Shown: one piece after another, positions 1 through 14,903 of the stretch | Layout: the number at the start of each line of letters is the position of its first letter | Numbering within the stretch: position 1 is the first letter of the stretch | From: Edolisoma coerulescens | Taxonomy: Eukaryota; Chordata; Aves; Passeriformes; Campephagidae | NCBI GenBank assembly: GCA_013397115.1 | Contig: VWZW01001209.1 | Span: 744,001-808,000, forward strand | Direction: 5' to 3' | Length of the DNA stretch: 64,000 nucleotides | Program-made: the position numbers and the translations under genes | The notes under the pieces: generated by a model | What the model saw: the letters and a program-made list of their open reading frames with translations, nothing else | Told to the model about the DNA's origin: nothing | The model's database searches: none

Positions 1-1360
1 TTCACAGTGGTCCTTGCACCAGATGATAACACACTGAGCTTGTTGTGGGCCAGCAAAGCCCCTTGTCAGTGTGCCAAGAGCACCCACACAAAGAAAGCCC
101 TATGCCGTTTACCACCTCAAATGCATGTGGATTCACTACATTCCTGAACCAAAGTAGCAGTCAATCTTCCTGTTTTGAAGAAGTGGAAGTGGGGAGAGTA
201 CTGTTGCTTTGAGATGAAGATCTGCTTTTCAGGCTAATTTTAGATGCCTTAGTGTGTAAGGGGGAGGCAATTTAGACTAGAAGGGCTTGACAAGGGGAGT
301 AACTACCAGAGGTCCAAAATTATTAGTGCTGGTGTTGAGCAGGGTGGTGTAGGTAGAAGCAGCCACATGGGACACATGATCTGGAGCAGCTGCTGCTGAG
401 CTGGGTGCATGCTGGACAGGGGAGGCTGAGCAGATGTGATTCACCTTCCAGGCAGAGCCTTGCTGACTGCCGGGGCTCAGAGGCACAGCACAGGGAAGGA
501 TTAGCACAGCTCCACTGGCAGAATGGGCAGCTCCAGGCCTCCGGTGTTCCCCAAAACAAAAAGCACTCCAGAGCATTGCAAAGAGTTTTTTAGATGACAG
601 TTTTAACACTAAATGAGTTTCTTTCTAGAAAGAAACTTTTTTTTAAAAAAAGGCATTTTGAGGCTGGGAGAAAAGATAAACTAAGGGATACCTAGAGAAA
701 GGGGAGAAGCCAAGTATCAAAGAAGATGAAAAGCATTCACTACCATCAAAGCACATATTTTATTCCACTGCTACAATAGAAGAGCAGGTCAGGCAAAAAA
801 TCAGTCCTCTGTCCTATACCTCCCTGATGCTTTTCAGTATAAATCTAGTTCAAGAGACCCTTAGTGGCAAAAGCTTACAGAAGGCTACTGTAGTAATTAG
901 AGCGCTTCCTGGGTGGCTCAACCTTCGTCTCTGAAGCCACACCTGGTGTATTAGGGTTTCCTATGCTGTTATTATTGGACACATTTCCAGAATGCTGTCA
1001 AAAGCTTCTGTATCGAAGGAGGATCATCACACAGCACAGGCTGCTGTATGCATGAAGAAATTAGGTAAACTACAGCATCCAGTAAAACTTGAGTGAGTTT
1101 TACAGAGTGGAAACTGAAAAAGCAAATACTTTTTTGATGACCTTTGAAATATAATTGTGTTTCTCTCTTGTACTTGAATGCCAGCAACTTTTGCTAACTT
1201 GTCACTTCTAAAAAAAGTTTATTATTACTTAACAGACACGCAGTGATATTTTTATTTTAGGAAATTTAGATTTGTATTCTTCACAGGTCATAACACTGGG
1301 AAGTTAGCCAGCATGGTTCACCCTTGTGTCTGAAGGCAGCTTAGAAACTGGATGTGCAGG

Positions 1361-1391
1361 CATTTGAGAAGGTATTTGAGAAGGTATTTGA
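1361..1391. repeat. Short tandem repeat, about 14-bp unit
   Basis: The phrase gagaaggtattt is repeated in tandem with a related first copy (catttgagaaggtatttgag). It is a minor slippage-type repeat. Confidence 0.7.
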
Positions 1392-4300
1392 ACTTTATTG
1401 TTCCCAAATTATTGGAGTTATTCAAGAGGCATGCATTTTTTTTTGAAGTTAGAGTAAACTATTATAGCTAGCAAGTTCTTTTTACTAATCACCCAAATAA
1501 AGCAGAAACTCTGGAAGCTGTGAATTTCCTTTGAACAGAGCATTGATACCAAAATGCAATGTCATGGTTTTAATTTATTAATAGAAACAATAAGATTTTT
1601 CATACTTCGTGTCCTTCAGTCAATAAAAGGAAGCACATACTTCCCTGCAATTGAAGACAGGTATGCTATTGTGGAGGGTGGAACAGGACTCTTTGTAAAG
1701 AGAGGTGGAGTCTCAATTAACGTTGTGTGACGAGGGTACTGATTCATGTTGATGCATTTTGAAAAATGGGTCTGTTGGTTGGTTGTGTTTTGTTTGGATT
1801 TGGCTTTTTTTTTAGTTCAGTGCGTTGAAAGTTGTATCAGTTAGGCTGCTCTGTACTACATCTTGCTTTTTCTGAACTCAGTTGTCCTTGAGTTCTTGCC
1901 TCAAGACTTCATATTGGTCACTGGGAGGTGGCTGAACCCCATGTGATTGTCGCTGTCTCAGCACCAAAGGAACTGGAGTTTTCTGGGTTCCTGAGGAAGC
2001 GCCTGACTTGTAATAATCCTCCAGGGTCTTCATGGTAGTCACATTCTACACAATTGTTTCTTTTACACTGTGTTTTGAATTTTTTCTAAGATGACCTTAG
2101 AAGATCTCTAATCATATGATGATGTGAGACAACTGTACTTAAAAGCTTTTAGTTTTCTAGTTCCCATGAATAATTCAAACACAAAAACTCATCCCCAAGG
2201 AGGATTTTTTTACTCTAGAAAGGAAATACAAGAAATCTATGAGGAGTTTACTATTAGCTTCCCCCTGCCCCTCCAAGATGACGCTCAGGTCATTCAACTG
2301 TGTGAAGAAATATCCATCTGAAAGCAGGTTTGAAACATTTCTATTCACAAGGAAGAATTTGAATTAATCATATCTAACTTCCATGTTGAATTCCTGATCA
2401 CTGTAGCTTAAGCTCCCGTGGAGCTCAAGTTTTGGGTGAAAGAAAATACATGGAAATATATATATCCATATATCTGAAATAAAGAATGTATTTGCAGCAT
2501 TGTAGACCACAAGTCCAGGAAGCTGAAGAGGATGCTTTGTAAAGCCCTGAGAAAGGGAGTCATCAGGTTGTCTTGTTGTGGGTCCACCAATGATAAGTTT
2601 CACATGACCTCACAGTCTTTCTTTCAATAGCAGTACAGTCTCTTCTGCATTGTATTCCTCGTCTTTTAAAAACTAGTTATGTATTAGTTTTCTGTGAAAA
2701 AAAATCAGGGACTCTTTTGTGGTTTGCTGTTCCGTAATCAACAGGGTGAGGGTCTTACCTGTAATCAGGAATGTGTCAATTAAATGTTTTTAATGTCAGG
2801 ACTTTGTGTGTGACTTTTTGAACTGTCTCCTAGGCTTTTTGATTGACATCATTAGCATTTCTGAGTCCATGGAATATCTGCGAATGCTGAAACCAGCCAG
2901 GAATTGACTCTCAAGTGTGTCTGTCAGAAGGCACTAGTGCTTACCTTTGGCTGTGTCTGTGTGTATGCTGAAAAAAAACCAAAGCAGTTGCTTTGCAGAC
3001 TGGGTGTGACATCTTGTAAATCCGAGAAATATTGAACTAGGAAGAAAAAAACCTAGTCTTAATTTAAAGTCTGTGTTAGTGGTTAAAAGTAATTCTTCAA
3101 AACATTTTCAAAATTGTGTTCAAAATAGTTCCTGTTTCTAGTCTATGTGGTCTCTGTTTCCACTGGCTGCGTATCACTGCTTTTTTCTGCTAGATTGAAG
3201 TATTCTGTAGTTTGTTTTCCATGTAAATATTACACATATTTAACCTGTCATTACATGACCCTTACCGTTTTTTATTTGGCAAAGAATTATTTAAAACTTC
3301 ATGGAATTTCTGTGTGGCTGATACTGAGCATTTAGAGGAAAGTTGTAAAAATGTGCAAGATGTTTTGCCTTAACCTTGGAAGAACGAACGGATGCGTCTT
3401 TGAGGTTAGAAATTAGTAATAATGTATTTTCAGTGGCAAGGATTTTGAAACTATAGATTTAGATTGTTCTAGAATTGGAGGAAGGCTTTAAACATGCTGC
3501 TTTTGATCATGGAAGGTGTTAGAATTAAAAAAAAATATAAGGAGATTTACGTATCTTTGAAGCATGCTTAAGAACAATTTCACATTATCCTCTTCTCTAA
3601 TTGATTAACTGGATAATAGGTTTAAATGTGCCAAATAAAAAAACCCATGGATTTTATAGCAACTGATCTGAAATGATCTAATCAAGTTTGGGTTTTCCTC
3701 CTGTGTCACCTGGGTGAATCCTAATGATATATAGCAGGTTGCATTAAATTGGGCTGTGCCTGTTTCTTGGAAATAGTCTTGAGAAAATCAGAAATTTCTT
3801 CAAGCATGTCAATTAAAGTACTGAGTAGAAATGGCTGTTTCGTGCTTTCTGGTCCTTCTCATTTAGACAAATCCATTTGATTGCCTTTCTTGATGGTTTT
3901 GATATTGAGTGTATTGACTGCTGTGGTATATGTAGACATGTAGCTGAGACATGGTTGGAGCCTGTGATGTCAGTTTTGCTCTTTAAAAAATCATTTAGTC
4001 TTTTTGATTTCTGGACCCCCTGAAATTTCTGCTGAGCACCATTCTGCTGAATTTCTGTGAGAGTTTTCATGTGTGGGGTCTTTGAAATATTACTTTTTCT
4101 TAATCTCCTTTTCGGGGGCTGCCAAACCGGCAGTTATTTTTAACTGTTCTTAGAGGAGTGTTATTTAAAACCTAAAGTTTATATGGGCCAAATTCAGTGA
4201 TCCACACAAACTGCCCTACTTTTATAGTTGAGAAACACAATGAATGTCAACCATCCTTGACATGAGATAGCTCAAGGAAACTCTGGTACTAAGTTCCAGA

Positions 4301-4826
4301 AGGTTTGCTAATGCAGGTTCTGGTACCTTTTCCTTTTTTCCCCTTTATGTTGCACAAACACAAGAACAAAAAATAGTTTTTTGGTAAATACTATATGTGC
4401 ACCCTTCTTTTCGAAATGTTAAAAAAATTATTTTCTGATGATCAAAGTCACTATTTTCTAGATTGGCCTTGAAGATCTGAAGTCAGGTTGTGTCCAAGTA
4501 ATTCAGGCCATGCCTGTATGTATTTTAGATTTTAAAAATTTTTTTTTTTTTCTTCAAGATGTTGGGGGTAATATCAGTTGGGAAGATGAGAAAACCTGCT
4601 GAAAAAAAATTTCCAAGCTATGGAAAAAACATTGGGTTTGGGGAGGTCTGAGTTTTAAACCTGACTCATTGTGAAAATATGCTTAATATTTTGGATATTC
4701 TTGTATTGCTGTATCAAATATTTTGCTTTTAGTAAAGGAAAATTTTTATGTCTACAAAAGGATTGTATGCTCCTTGAGTCTACTTATAATTCAAAGTTCT
4801 TGCAGACTTACTTTGTTTATTTTTAA

Positions 4827-5030
4827 CACAGAATCATAGAATGGTTTGAGTTGGAAGGAACCTTAAAGCTCATGTAGTTCCAACCCCCCTGCGATGCTCA
4901 GGGACACGTTTCACTAGACCAGGTTGTTCAAAGCCACTCTTCCAGGATGGAGCATCCACAAGATGTCTGGGCAACCTGTTTCAGCACCTCCCCAGCCTCT
5001 CAGTAAAGAATTTCTTAGAAGTACAGATAA
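4827..5030 (-). mobile_element. CR1 LINE 3' fragment (antisense)
   Basis: The stretch starts acagaatcatagaatggttt and continues with ttggaaggaaccttaaagct, the reverse complement of the standard avian CR1 3' end. It ends near cagtaaagaatttctta. Internal deletions and changes mark an old, 5'-truncated, non-coding copy. Confidence 0.92.
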
Positions 5031-8000
5031 TACATGTTGGCAGAGATATTTTTCTGTTGTTGCTGGGACTGGTACTGCCTGAGATGGGGAGAAAGGTACG
5101 AAGAAATGGGAAATGGGACTTTTGTCCTGGGTACCTCTTGTCCTGGCAGAGGGATGAGGGAGCTTTACTTGGGGTTTTTTCGTGGTGGTATCTGTGGTTT
5201 TGTGGGGAGGAGTTAACATTGCACTAATCTTGTATTTGGGAACTTCAAGCTTCTGTGTGTGAGCCTTTTACACTCCCCTTGAGGATATTTTTAGTAGTAT
5301 TTTTCAGTGTGTCTTTGAAACAATTGGGAGTGGTGTTTTATATATTGACCATAAATGAAATAAAAGTTTACTTTTTATAATGTGACGTTGGAACAGGAAC
5401 AGAAATTTTGATACATGGTTAGGTCTGCGCGATTGCAAATGCTAGCCATGCTTTTGACTTAGAGCCCTAATTCAAACCTCTCCTGTCTGACCAGCAGCAG
5501 GAAGATTAATCTCCGGAGAGAGGAATCCATACCCCAGTTTTAGACAAAAAAAAGTGATTAAAGTTATTTGTAGGCTGAATAAGCACAAGCCTTTGTTGGG
5601 GTTTCTGAACAGGGTTATGTTGAAACGTGCAGGAACAGGATTTACTCGCATTCCTGTTGCTGTTGCTTCCACATTTCCAGTCCACAGTATCATGTGATGG
5701 GGAGCCAGTGGTGAGTTACCATCTGAGCATGTAAGTGATGCGTTGCTTTGAGACCTGTTTGATTAGACAACAGTATCTCTGTGTGTCCTTCCAGAGCCGA
5801 GGTGGGGGCTGCTTGACAGGCACTTGGAGTGCGGTGTCCCTGGGTGGGCTGGGGAGAGCTGCCTGCTGGGGGCTCATGGGATGGGGACTGCTAAAGCATC
5901 TTGGGACAACTGAGGAGGAACTAAAGATAATTTAAATCATACTTTATGTTTAGAGGGTGAGAACACTACAATTATATAAGCTCTGAAGGTTGGAACTTGT
6001 GTTTAGCTGGTGTTTGTACTCTAAGAAGCATAAATTTGTAGTATTGAACTTTGGAGGTCTAAGGCAATATTTTTGTGTTGTAGCAGCAATAATCTATTCT
6101 TGAGGAGGAAAGAAGGAAGAAAAATATAGTTTATGTTATTTAAAACAACTATCTTTGGATTGTTTTTAGGCTGTTTTTCCTGGTTAAGTGATGATGTATG
6201 ATTGGTAGCTATGTATGATATGATCACTCATGCTCAGTATTAAAGAATGAAGCCTAGATTAAAATGGCAATAAAATTGGAGATAAGATAGGGGAAAAAGT
6301 ACCGTAACCTGGTTTGTCGCTGTATTAGAACAAGAGTCTTTTCTCATGCCAGTAACCATCAGCAGCTGGATAAAGAATGAGTAGAGGTGTGTCTCCATTA
6401 GTGTTTTAGTTCATCTTAGGAGTTTCCTATTTTACTGAACCTCCTGGTTGTCTGAATTTATGGCACTGCAGGCCCAGGCACCAAACTGGATCCTGTTTGG
6501 ATGAAACCAGACTGGAAGATGCTTCTTAGAAAAACGCCTGATAGTCTGCAGCTGTAAATTCATATTCAGTCAGGGGGACCAGACTAGAGATATGTGGTAC
6601 AAACTAGAATTAGTAAAACCCTCAAGATATGTGTAGTATGGGCACTGGTCCCTCAGTGCTGCTGTTTCATTGTTACGCAGTTACTCTTATTGGACTGTGT
6701 TATTTGCTAGCAGAGGTGTGTCCCTTGAGTTTAAAACTTATCTTTCAGATTTATGTCAGGAAAAATAATGACTTGAAAAAAATGTGTAAATAAATATGCC
6801 TTCTATTTCTGAAATTCTCCCTTTATTGACATAATGGGTATTGTTAAAATCTTTAAAATTAGGAAAAAAAGAAAAAAAAAATCCAAGCCAGAAATATCTT
6901 AAATTGACCATTCACATCTTCTCTAAAGTATCTTTGATTTTGAAAGCATAATACTTTGCCCTACAGTGTGTTCAGTTTAATTCAAAATATTGTAGGAAAG
7001 ACTAAAAAGCAACAGAATGAAAGGAATGTGTTGCTTAGAGGTGAAAATAATATAAGTATTTTCATTTACCATTTTGTTCCTGAGGTGAAAATTATTGTTA
7101 TATGATCCTAATCCCACCACAATGTTAATTTCTTGCATATTTGTTAAAGAGAGGAAAATTAAATTGAAACTAAATATTCATGTAATTGAAAAAGTGCCCA
7201 TGATAATTGCAGTTTCTTTTTATTTAGCAGAGCCTCACTGTGTTGTCTGGTCTTAGATCTACTACCCCCTTAAAAATGTCCAACCATCAGATTATCACTG
7301 GATGGACAGTTCTTGGACATCTAGATTGAAACCATTGCAGCTGATTTAAATGAAGACTGCATGGACAGGACTTCGTGACCTGATGTTATTTCTTAGATGA
7401 CTTTCCTAGCCTCTGGAGATGTATTTTTTGTATAAAGTATTTTGTGTAGTCTGAAATGCTCAAGTGCCATGAATAAATGCTCTTACCTTTGAGCTGCTGA
7501 CCCCAACTGGGAAATAGCAGTGGCAGCATGACAGTGCTCATTCTCCCAGAAATTTTTTCGAGCTGTAATTGTTCAGGAAGTTTTGAATTTAAAAAACACC
7601 TGAGCTGCATTTTGTGTCCGAATTTACAACCTAACTAAAAGCTTTCCTTGACTCCATTTCTTGCTTCTTTGCCAAAATAAACAGGCTGATCTTAGCATGT
7701 GACTGTGGTGGTTTGTCCTCTGCATGAGCTTCTGTGCAGAATTTGTAATTATGCTTAAGGGCTGGTCCTGGGCATCGTGATTCTGCATAAGTTATTTTTG
7801 GTTTACTTTTGTGTCAGATATATTGGGACTGTGTGCGCCTGCGGTTGCTGTGCAGTTCCCAGCCTCAAGGGTGGTTCTATTGCCTGTGAAGAGAGAGTGT
7901 GTTTGCTCTGTTGCCTGCACGATGACACCTGCTATTGAAAACCTTAAAGCTCTCCCAGATTTTTTCTAAAATATGTATTTGGCTAAGCCTGGTCTCTTGT

Positions 8001-8718
8001 GTAGATCTTGTAACACTTGGGCAGAAAATTTATAACCATTTTTGTGGTGTTCTGGTTAGTAATTTTTACTCATTGTTGACTATAATAGAATCATGAGCAG
8101 GGATGCACTTTCTTGCAGCATTCACGTTAAATTAATAAATAACATTTTATACATGATGGGGATGGGCAGAAACATTCAGGTAATTTATTTGAGGTATTAA
8201 AATCAGTTGGTAAAATGCAGTTGGACTTTGATCTCAATCTTCTAACTGTTTTCTGAACAGGAAGTGAGCATGATGTTCTTGAGCTGGATTTCTTATAACT
8301 CATGGTTCGTAAAATTATTGGAGCTGTGGGAGCTGCATCAGTCAGTTTCTCAGACACTGAATCAGTAGTAAGAAAAACAGCCTGTTTTGTCTTTGGCTGT
8401 GGCAAAATCTGTGGAAAGATTAGTCCAGAGTCTATAATCTGCATGACCCTGCACCAAGGTTTAAGGAAGCCTAGAACTTTCTCAAACCTTGCAGAGAGTA
8501 GTGTCTTACCAAAAAATGAGAGAGTTGAGCTGTGGTCAGGATGTGGGTAATGTGGAAGTTGTTGTGGTCTGCTGTTTTCCCTGCTGCCAAGATCGTGTCA
8601 GTGCTAATAGCAGATTTTGTCTGATTTGTTGCTGGTCAGATGCCAAGCCTTTACAGTACTTGGCCTTCTGTGAAAATACAAACTATTCATGACCTGTACA
8701 AGAATTAAAGGTTATTTT

Positions 8719-9112
8719 AGAGTCACAGACTGGTTCGTGTCGGAAACATCTCTTTAAAGAGATCAAGTCTAACCCCTCTGTCCTCACTAGGTTGTTCAAA
8801 GCTCCATCCAACCTGACCTTCAAGGTTTCCAGGGATGGGGCATTCACAGCTTCTTCAGGCAAACCTCATTGTAAAGAATTTCTTTCTTACATCCAGTCTA
8901 AATCTATCCTTTTTCAGTTTTAAATTGTTGTCCTTTGTCCTGTTACTAGGGGCCTTGATAGAAAGTCTCTCTCTATCTTATAGGCTTCCTTTATTTATGG
9001 AAAGACCACAGTAAGGTCTTCCTGGAGCCTTCTCTTCTTTATTCTGAACACCCCCAACTCTCTCAGCCTTTCTTAATAGGAGAGATGTTCTACCACTTCA
9101 ATAATTTTTATG
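8719..9112 (-). mobile_element. CR1 LINE 3' fragment, longer and more diverged (antisense)
   Basis: Reading left to right are degraded agtcacagactgg, then tccagggatggggcattcac, tctaaatctatcc, ggagccttctcttc and caactctctcagcc. These are landmarks of the CR1 3' region in reverse complement and in the right order over about 390 bp. It is diverged and non-coding. Confidence 0.92.
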
Positions 9113-12100
9113 GGTTTTAAGTGGATTTTATTCCTAAATCATATATTCCAGATAATTTTTTGGAGATTGAGATAGTATAAATGATCTTTATCTTTTGCTG
9201 TAATTACTATTTTTTTGTCTCATAATAGTGGGCCCACTATACTCATCTTCCCAAGGAAACTATTGGATTTGCTGTCAAAACATGTTCTGTGTCACTTCTT
9301 GGAGTAGCTTTCTTGTCTTTGCTGTTAAAATTGTCTTAAATGACTCTCATGATCTTTTACGTTAAGAGTAAGCTTTCAGTCACCTCCCTCCGAATTACTT
9401 TTATCAATGAGATCTGTGAACTTGGCAATAGATTCTATTTAATGAGTTAGTTATTTATTTGTAGACAAGATTTGAGTAGATTTTGACAAGAATCTTCCTT
9501 TTTTAGTTGTGTGTTTCTGAAGGGAGAGTTTCTCCTGAGTTCACTGGTCTATAGTGGATTGTCTGTGTTTCAGCTCATTGCCTATAAACTACACCCAGTA
9601 CAAGCTGATATGGAGAGAGGAAAAAGGAGATTGAAACTGGTAATGTAAGTGTTTTTAGGAACTAATTCTGTCTCTGAAAGAGTTATAGATTCTGTACAGA
9701 GAGGGATGGCAGTAAACAGTTCCTGGATTATACCTGTTAATTTGCAGATGCTGATTGTCATTAGTTTCTAGTATTTTCTCCTCTAATAAAGTGGCCAAAT
9801 CAAAGTACTATTTGAAAACATCTGATTTACTTGCTATTTGTTATATTGGTAGTAAGTCAGAAAGTACAAATATATCTTTTTCCAGCCCAGGCTCTTTGTA
9901 TTGGTCTGAGGTCAAGCATCTGAGGTTTCCTGCACGCCCCCCAGTAGCCTTTGATGCTGCCATCTGCAAAGCTTAGTTTATTTGACTTGACTTGGATCCT
10001 GGCTGAGTATGTATTCTTATTTTTCTAAAATATCAGTTCCATTTTCAGATATATATCAGGAAGAATTTGGCAATGTTTTTTTATTGTTGCACTTTAAAAA
10101 CAAATTATCATGTAAATGTGTCTCTGTTCAGTTATTTATGTGTATGAATTTATCAAACTGACAAAACTCAGCGCAGGTTGTTGCTTGCTTATTTCTGTGT
10201 TTACTTAATTTCATTTGATTATTATGGAGCAAGAGGGTTATATAGCTGAAGTTCAAAACTTGACAAGACATGGGTTCAGAGAAGTGGCCAGAGGGTGTGT
10301 TGCCCTCAGGCATCCCTGTGGTATTTCTGAAGCATTCACAGGGGCAGCCATGGAGAACAAAATTACTGATAGGCTCCAGCTTATGATTCAGCTCTTGACT
10401 TTCTCTTGGAATTGTAGGACTGCTCGAATGTCAAGGGCTTAGCATCACTCTTCTAAAAGTACAAAATAGATATGTCAAAATACAAAATATTGTCACTAGG
10501 TACTGTAGGCTCTCTACTTCAAATATTTTTCTGAAAAAAATATTTAGGTTGTGCAGAGTTCTTGAATTGCTGGTGAATTAACAAAAATTCAAAAGCACTC
10601 CAAAGTGGGATTTATTTTGTGGTTTATTTTTTTTCTGTTTGGTTTGGGGTTTTCCCCCTTAAATTGGTGGTTAGGAATATTCCTCTGATTTTTTTTGTAT
10701 GGGGGGTATGAACTTTTTTGGGTTTATCTGTGTTCATATGAGTTAGAATAAATTACTGGGATTCAGTCTATCTCAGCCTCTATTTGAATCAGCTAGACAA
10801 AAGCTGGTATAAAATGCAATATATGCTTCCTTTAACTGGTACAAGGCCCTGCTGGCTGCACCAAGGTCTGCTTTAGCCAGCACTGATGGTGGTCTACAAA
10901 GGATTAAAGTTCTGGGGTCCTGATGGCTTATCATCATGGGCAGCTTCTGCAGTTCAGATTATGGAAGCCAGTGACCAGGCATTGGTATTTCTATGATAAA
11001 TAAACAGTATTTATGATAAGTGATCAATTTCCTTTTAAGTATTTGGCAAATTAAGGAGTTTCTTACTGGTTTTCTTTTCATTTGGATAATTAGATTTTCT
11101 ACTTTTTGTGCTGGAGGCGAGGTCCCTTGTATTTGGTAGACTTAGGCCAATTGGTTGCTTTTGTTTTACCTTGTATATGAAGCTCAAAGAGAGACCAAGG
11201 GGTGCACAGTCTTAAAGAGAATAAATGTATCAGTTCTTGTACTGGGTCACCTGAAGATGAGCAATAGCTTGGCAGCGGCACACGATGGGTGGGGAAACAG
11301 GGCACTCTAATTTGACAGTAGGAGTGTATGAGATGCAGAAGATGAATGGGTGGGGAAGGGAGGAAAATGACATAACTGGAGGAGAATTTAAAGTTCATTA
11401 GCTTAGAGGGAGTCATCTTCAACCTTCAAGAAGTATTTGTTTTTTCTCATGTTTACACTTGGAAAAGGTGGCACCTTTTCCACCTCAAAAATGAGGATAT
11501 AAACAAATACACCATGAGAGTGCTAGCTGAAGGGGTTTGAAGTAACTTGCCCTTGTTGAGGCTGTTCATGGAATATGATTTAAGCCAGCATGCTTGAGCA
11601 CTGCTGCCAGTGGTCACACAGCATGACTACTGCCATGGGGATAGTTAACACCAGGGTTCACCTTGTCTGCTTGAACTACTCCAGCTAGATCTGCAAAAGT
11701 GCATCCTATGTGTTGTTTATATATCATGAGATGGCTTAAGATACTTTTGATTTTGCTTTGATGTCTTTGTCTGTTGGGTGACTTCTGCCTTGGTATGCCT
11801 TTTTTTCCCTTCTTGCTGCCTGCTGGTTTCACTAGGGCTGACTTGCAAAGCCTGAAAGACTTAAGTTGAACAACCTCTTTTAAAATCTTTCTCATGGCCT
11901 TGTTAGTTTTCTTCTGGTTTTTCTAGTCCTCATTTCTCTTTTGTAATGCCTCTGAAGTAGTGTCCAGACCATAACTGAAGATCTTTTTCTTTAATTTTAA
12001 CTTTGCTGCTCAAATTTGACATTGTGTTTTGTGTTTTGCTACTTTTCCTCTTTCTGCTTGTTGTAATTACTGGAGTAGGCAGTGCTGTTGGGTGAAAATG

Positions 12101-14879
12101 CTTATGCAGATCCCCTTGGCATACTTAATTCTTGGTTTGTCAGGAAGCTCCACTCAGGTTATTGTAATGAACAAGAATTGGGACAAAGACCTCTCTATTT
12201 TCTTAGTAGGAACTAAAATAAGAACAATGTTCTTGAGAGAACAGTAGCTTAAAAAGCTGTCAGAAGAGCAGGAATCGCAGAGGAAATCATCAGACCTTGG
12301 TGATTCTAATATGAATTGAGTTTTAATTTCTCAGTATCATAGTCAAAAGACCACAACCTCTGTGGTTAGAGTTTTACAAACTTATAAGCTGTACAAAATT
12401 CATCTCGGTCTTACATAACAGCAATTGAATTGGACAAATATTTGCTGCTTGCTAAGTTCACCAAAATGTTAAAACTAGCTAGAATTTGGTTAATAACTTA
12501 ATTAGAACTACCTTGCTGCAACTAAGAGCTATTTCAGCTTAGCTTTCATGAAATTTAGGGGTTTTAAAATTTGTTTTGTTCTCATTTTGAGCTGTTGCTG
12601 CTGTAGGATATTACTGCATAAGCCATATCTTGACCAATCCAGGCAGTACTTGCTGTGGGGAGGGCAGGTGGGCAAAGTGTACATGAGGGACAGTTAGGTC
12701 AGGTACCACAAACATTTTTGTTGCTCATGGGGTCTCGTGAGGGATGCATTAAAAAAATCCCAACTAAATCCAGTTAAGCAGAGTCCAGTGGAAAACTTCC
12801 CCCACAAACACTTGGTCCTGCAGCCCCCATTTTTGGCAGACTGGAAAACTGTCCACTGAGGCTTTTGCAGCCAGTGGTTTTGATTAGGCTTAGTAAAAGT
12901 GAGATGTTGCCTTTTGGTAGATTTGATATTCTTGAAGTTGGAACTATTGTTAACATTTTTATAGGGTCCCTAAACAAAGATTCATGTAAGATGATGGCTT
13001 GTGCTTTTAATTCTCTAAGCAAATGCTTCCATACTACAGCTTGTAGAGAGCTTAATCTATTGGCACTGATAACAGATGGAAGCTGCTTGTTCCTTTCAAT
13101 TTATTTTTTAAGGTTTATAGAAATTAGGTTTTCTTTCTTCCCCTTTCTATATGCCTTGGTGCTTCACCATTCCATCAGGTTGGGTACAAACCATGGTCAG
13201 GATTACCTCAGGATTTAATATGAGCCACTATCAGTCTGCTGGTTAACATGACATGTATGTTGCTGTCTTCCTTTGCTAAGTCTCATTTGATCTTCCATCT
13301 TCCCCACTCCTTGTCATCATCTCACATGGTACAGTTCTGATGTGCCACGAGTGATCTTTTACTCTGTACAGCCTCTCTTGTGGACTCATTTCTTCTGCCA
13401 TACCTGCAGAGTTGATGTGTTTGTTAAAATTGCCTAAACTCTCCTTCCTCTGGATTTCTTGAAGCTTCGCTGTAACCTCCAATGGCAGACTTCCTTTTCC
13501 ATGTGAGGTTTATTTTTATTTCTTGAGCAATACAGAGAATTTAGCACTTAGTAAACAACACCAGAAAGACACTTGGCCTTACAGAAATCTGTTCAGTTGA
13601 TGTATAAGTTATGTCGGATAAGCTTCCTACAATAGGCGCTTTTTCAATGGGCTACATTTTTGTTCCATGAAAGGTGCATATACATACAAAAGTGCTGATT
13701 GACTGAACACGATGCATTTGAAAAAGCATGAAACGCATGTATTTCAAACGTGGGGGCTCTTGGGCAATGCCTGTATCACCTCATTTTCAGGATGGTGATA
13801 TACATGAAGCATTTAGTTGCTGTGGGGGAAATTTCCTACCATTAATTGAATTCTTTCTTTTTAACAGCTTGTTTTGATGCAACAGCCATTTAAATATTTG
13901 CAGATAAAATAGTATGGTTTTTTTCCAAAGTACTTATTCTTATTCAGACCATCTCCTGCTCTGCCTCAGTACTTCTCAAGATGGTCAGGAGGGGAAGAGG
14001 CAGGAGCAGGGAGCAAAGCCAGGAGGGTAGCTGGGATGAAATGGCTCAAGCAGGAGTTAACACACAGGAAGGTGAGATGGTTTAGAGGAAGCTGTACAGG
14101 TCTTTGGCTAATCCTGTCCCTACCACACCCCTTCTTCTGCTCCTTAAAATTTGCTCTTCCAGGAGCATGGATGTTCCAGGCAAAGGTGTTTTCAGAAATG
14201 GTATAAAGTATTGCAGTTATACTTTACTGATTGGGAATTGCCGTGTTTAATGTAGAGAAAATAAGATTTCTCCTTTGCTTAAAGCACGAGGGACTGTCTT
14301 GTCTTTTCTTATTGAATAGTAAACACAACAGCAAAGGAGGTATTTCCAGTGTGAATGCTACAAGTGAATACGAATACAAAAGAGTGGTTCATCTGGAAAT
14401 ACTACAGAAATCAGTTTCTGGCTGCTCAGTATTGAAAACATGCTGATACATGCAAATACGCAAGAAAATGAGCATGCCATGAGAGTAATTTCATCAGCTG
14501 TTGTGCTCAAGTTGTCCCAAGCAGTCAGAGCAGGTAGCTTTAAAAGAAGTTTTTACCTAGTAATTCTCAGATGTGGAGTGATTACTCTTTATTTTACATG
14601 CATACATCTACAAAAGGTAGTGACAATTAACAAGTCAGGATTAAGATTTTCAAAGAAAGTTGGTTTTGAAGGTACTTTTGTGCTGTGCTGTATTCCAGTC
14701 CATTTCTTCTTTTCCAGTTTGGCAGAAATCTCTGCTTGACAGAGTTACTTTGCTGATGTTATTTTAGGTGTGGAAGAGCTGCAGCATGACATGGATAAAC
14801 TAGAATGTGTTAGAGCAGAGTTTTGTTGTGAATTGGAGAAGTAAATAATAAAAATGGAATCAGTTTAATACTCAGTTAA

Positions 14880-14903
14880 ACAATGCAGTTATAACTGCAT
14901 TGT
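14880..14903. repeat. 24-bp perfect palindrome
   Basis: The two 12-nt arms, acaatgcagtta and taactgcattgt, are exact reverse complements with no spacer. Confidence 0.95.
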
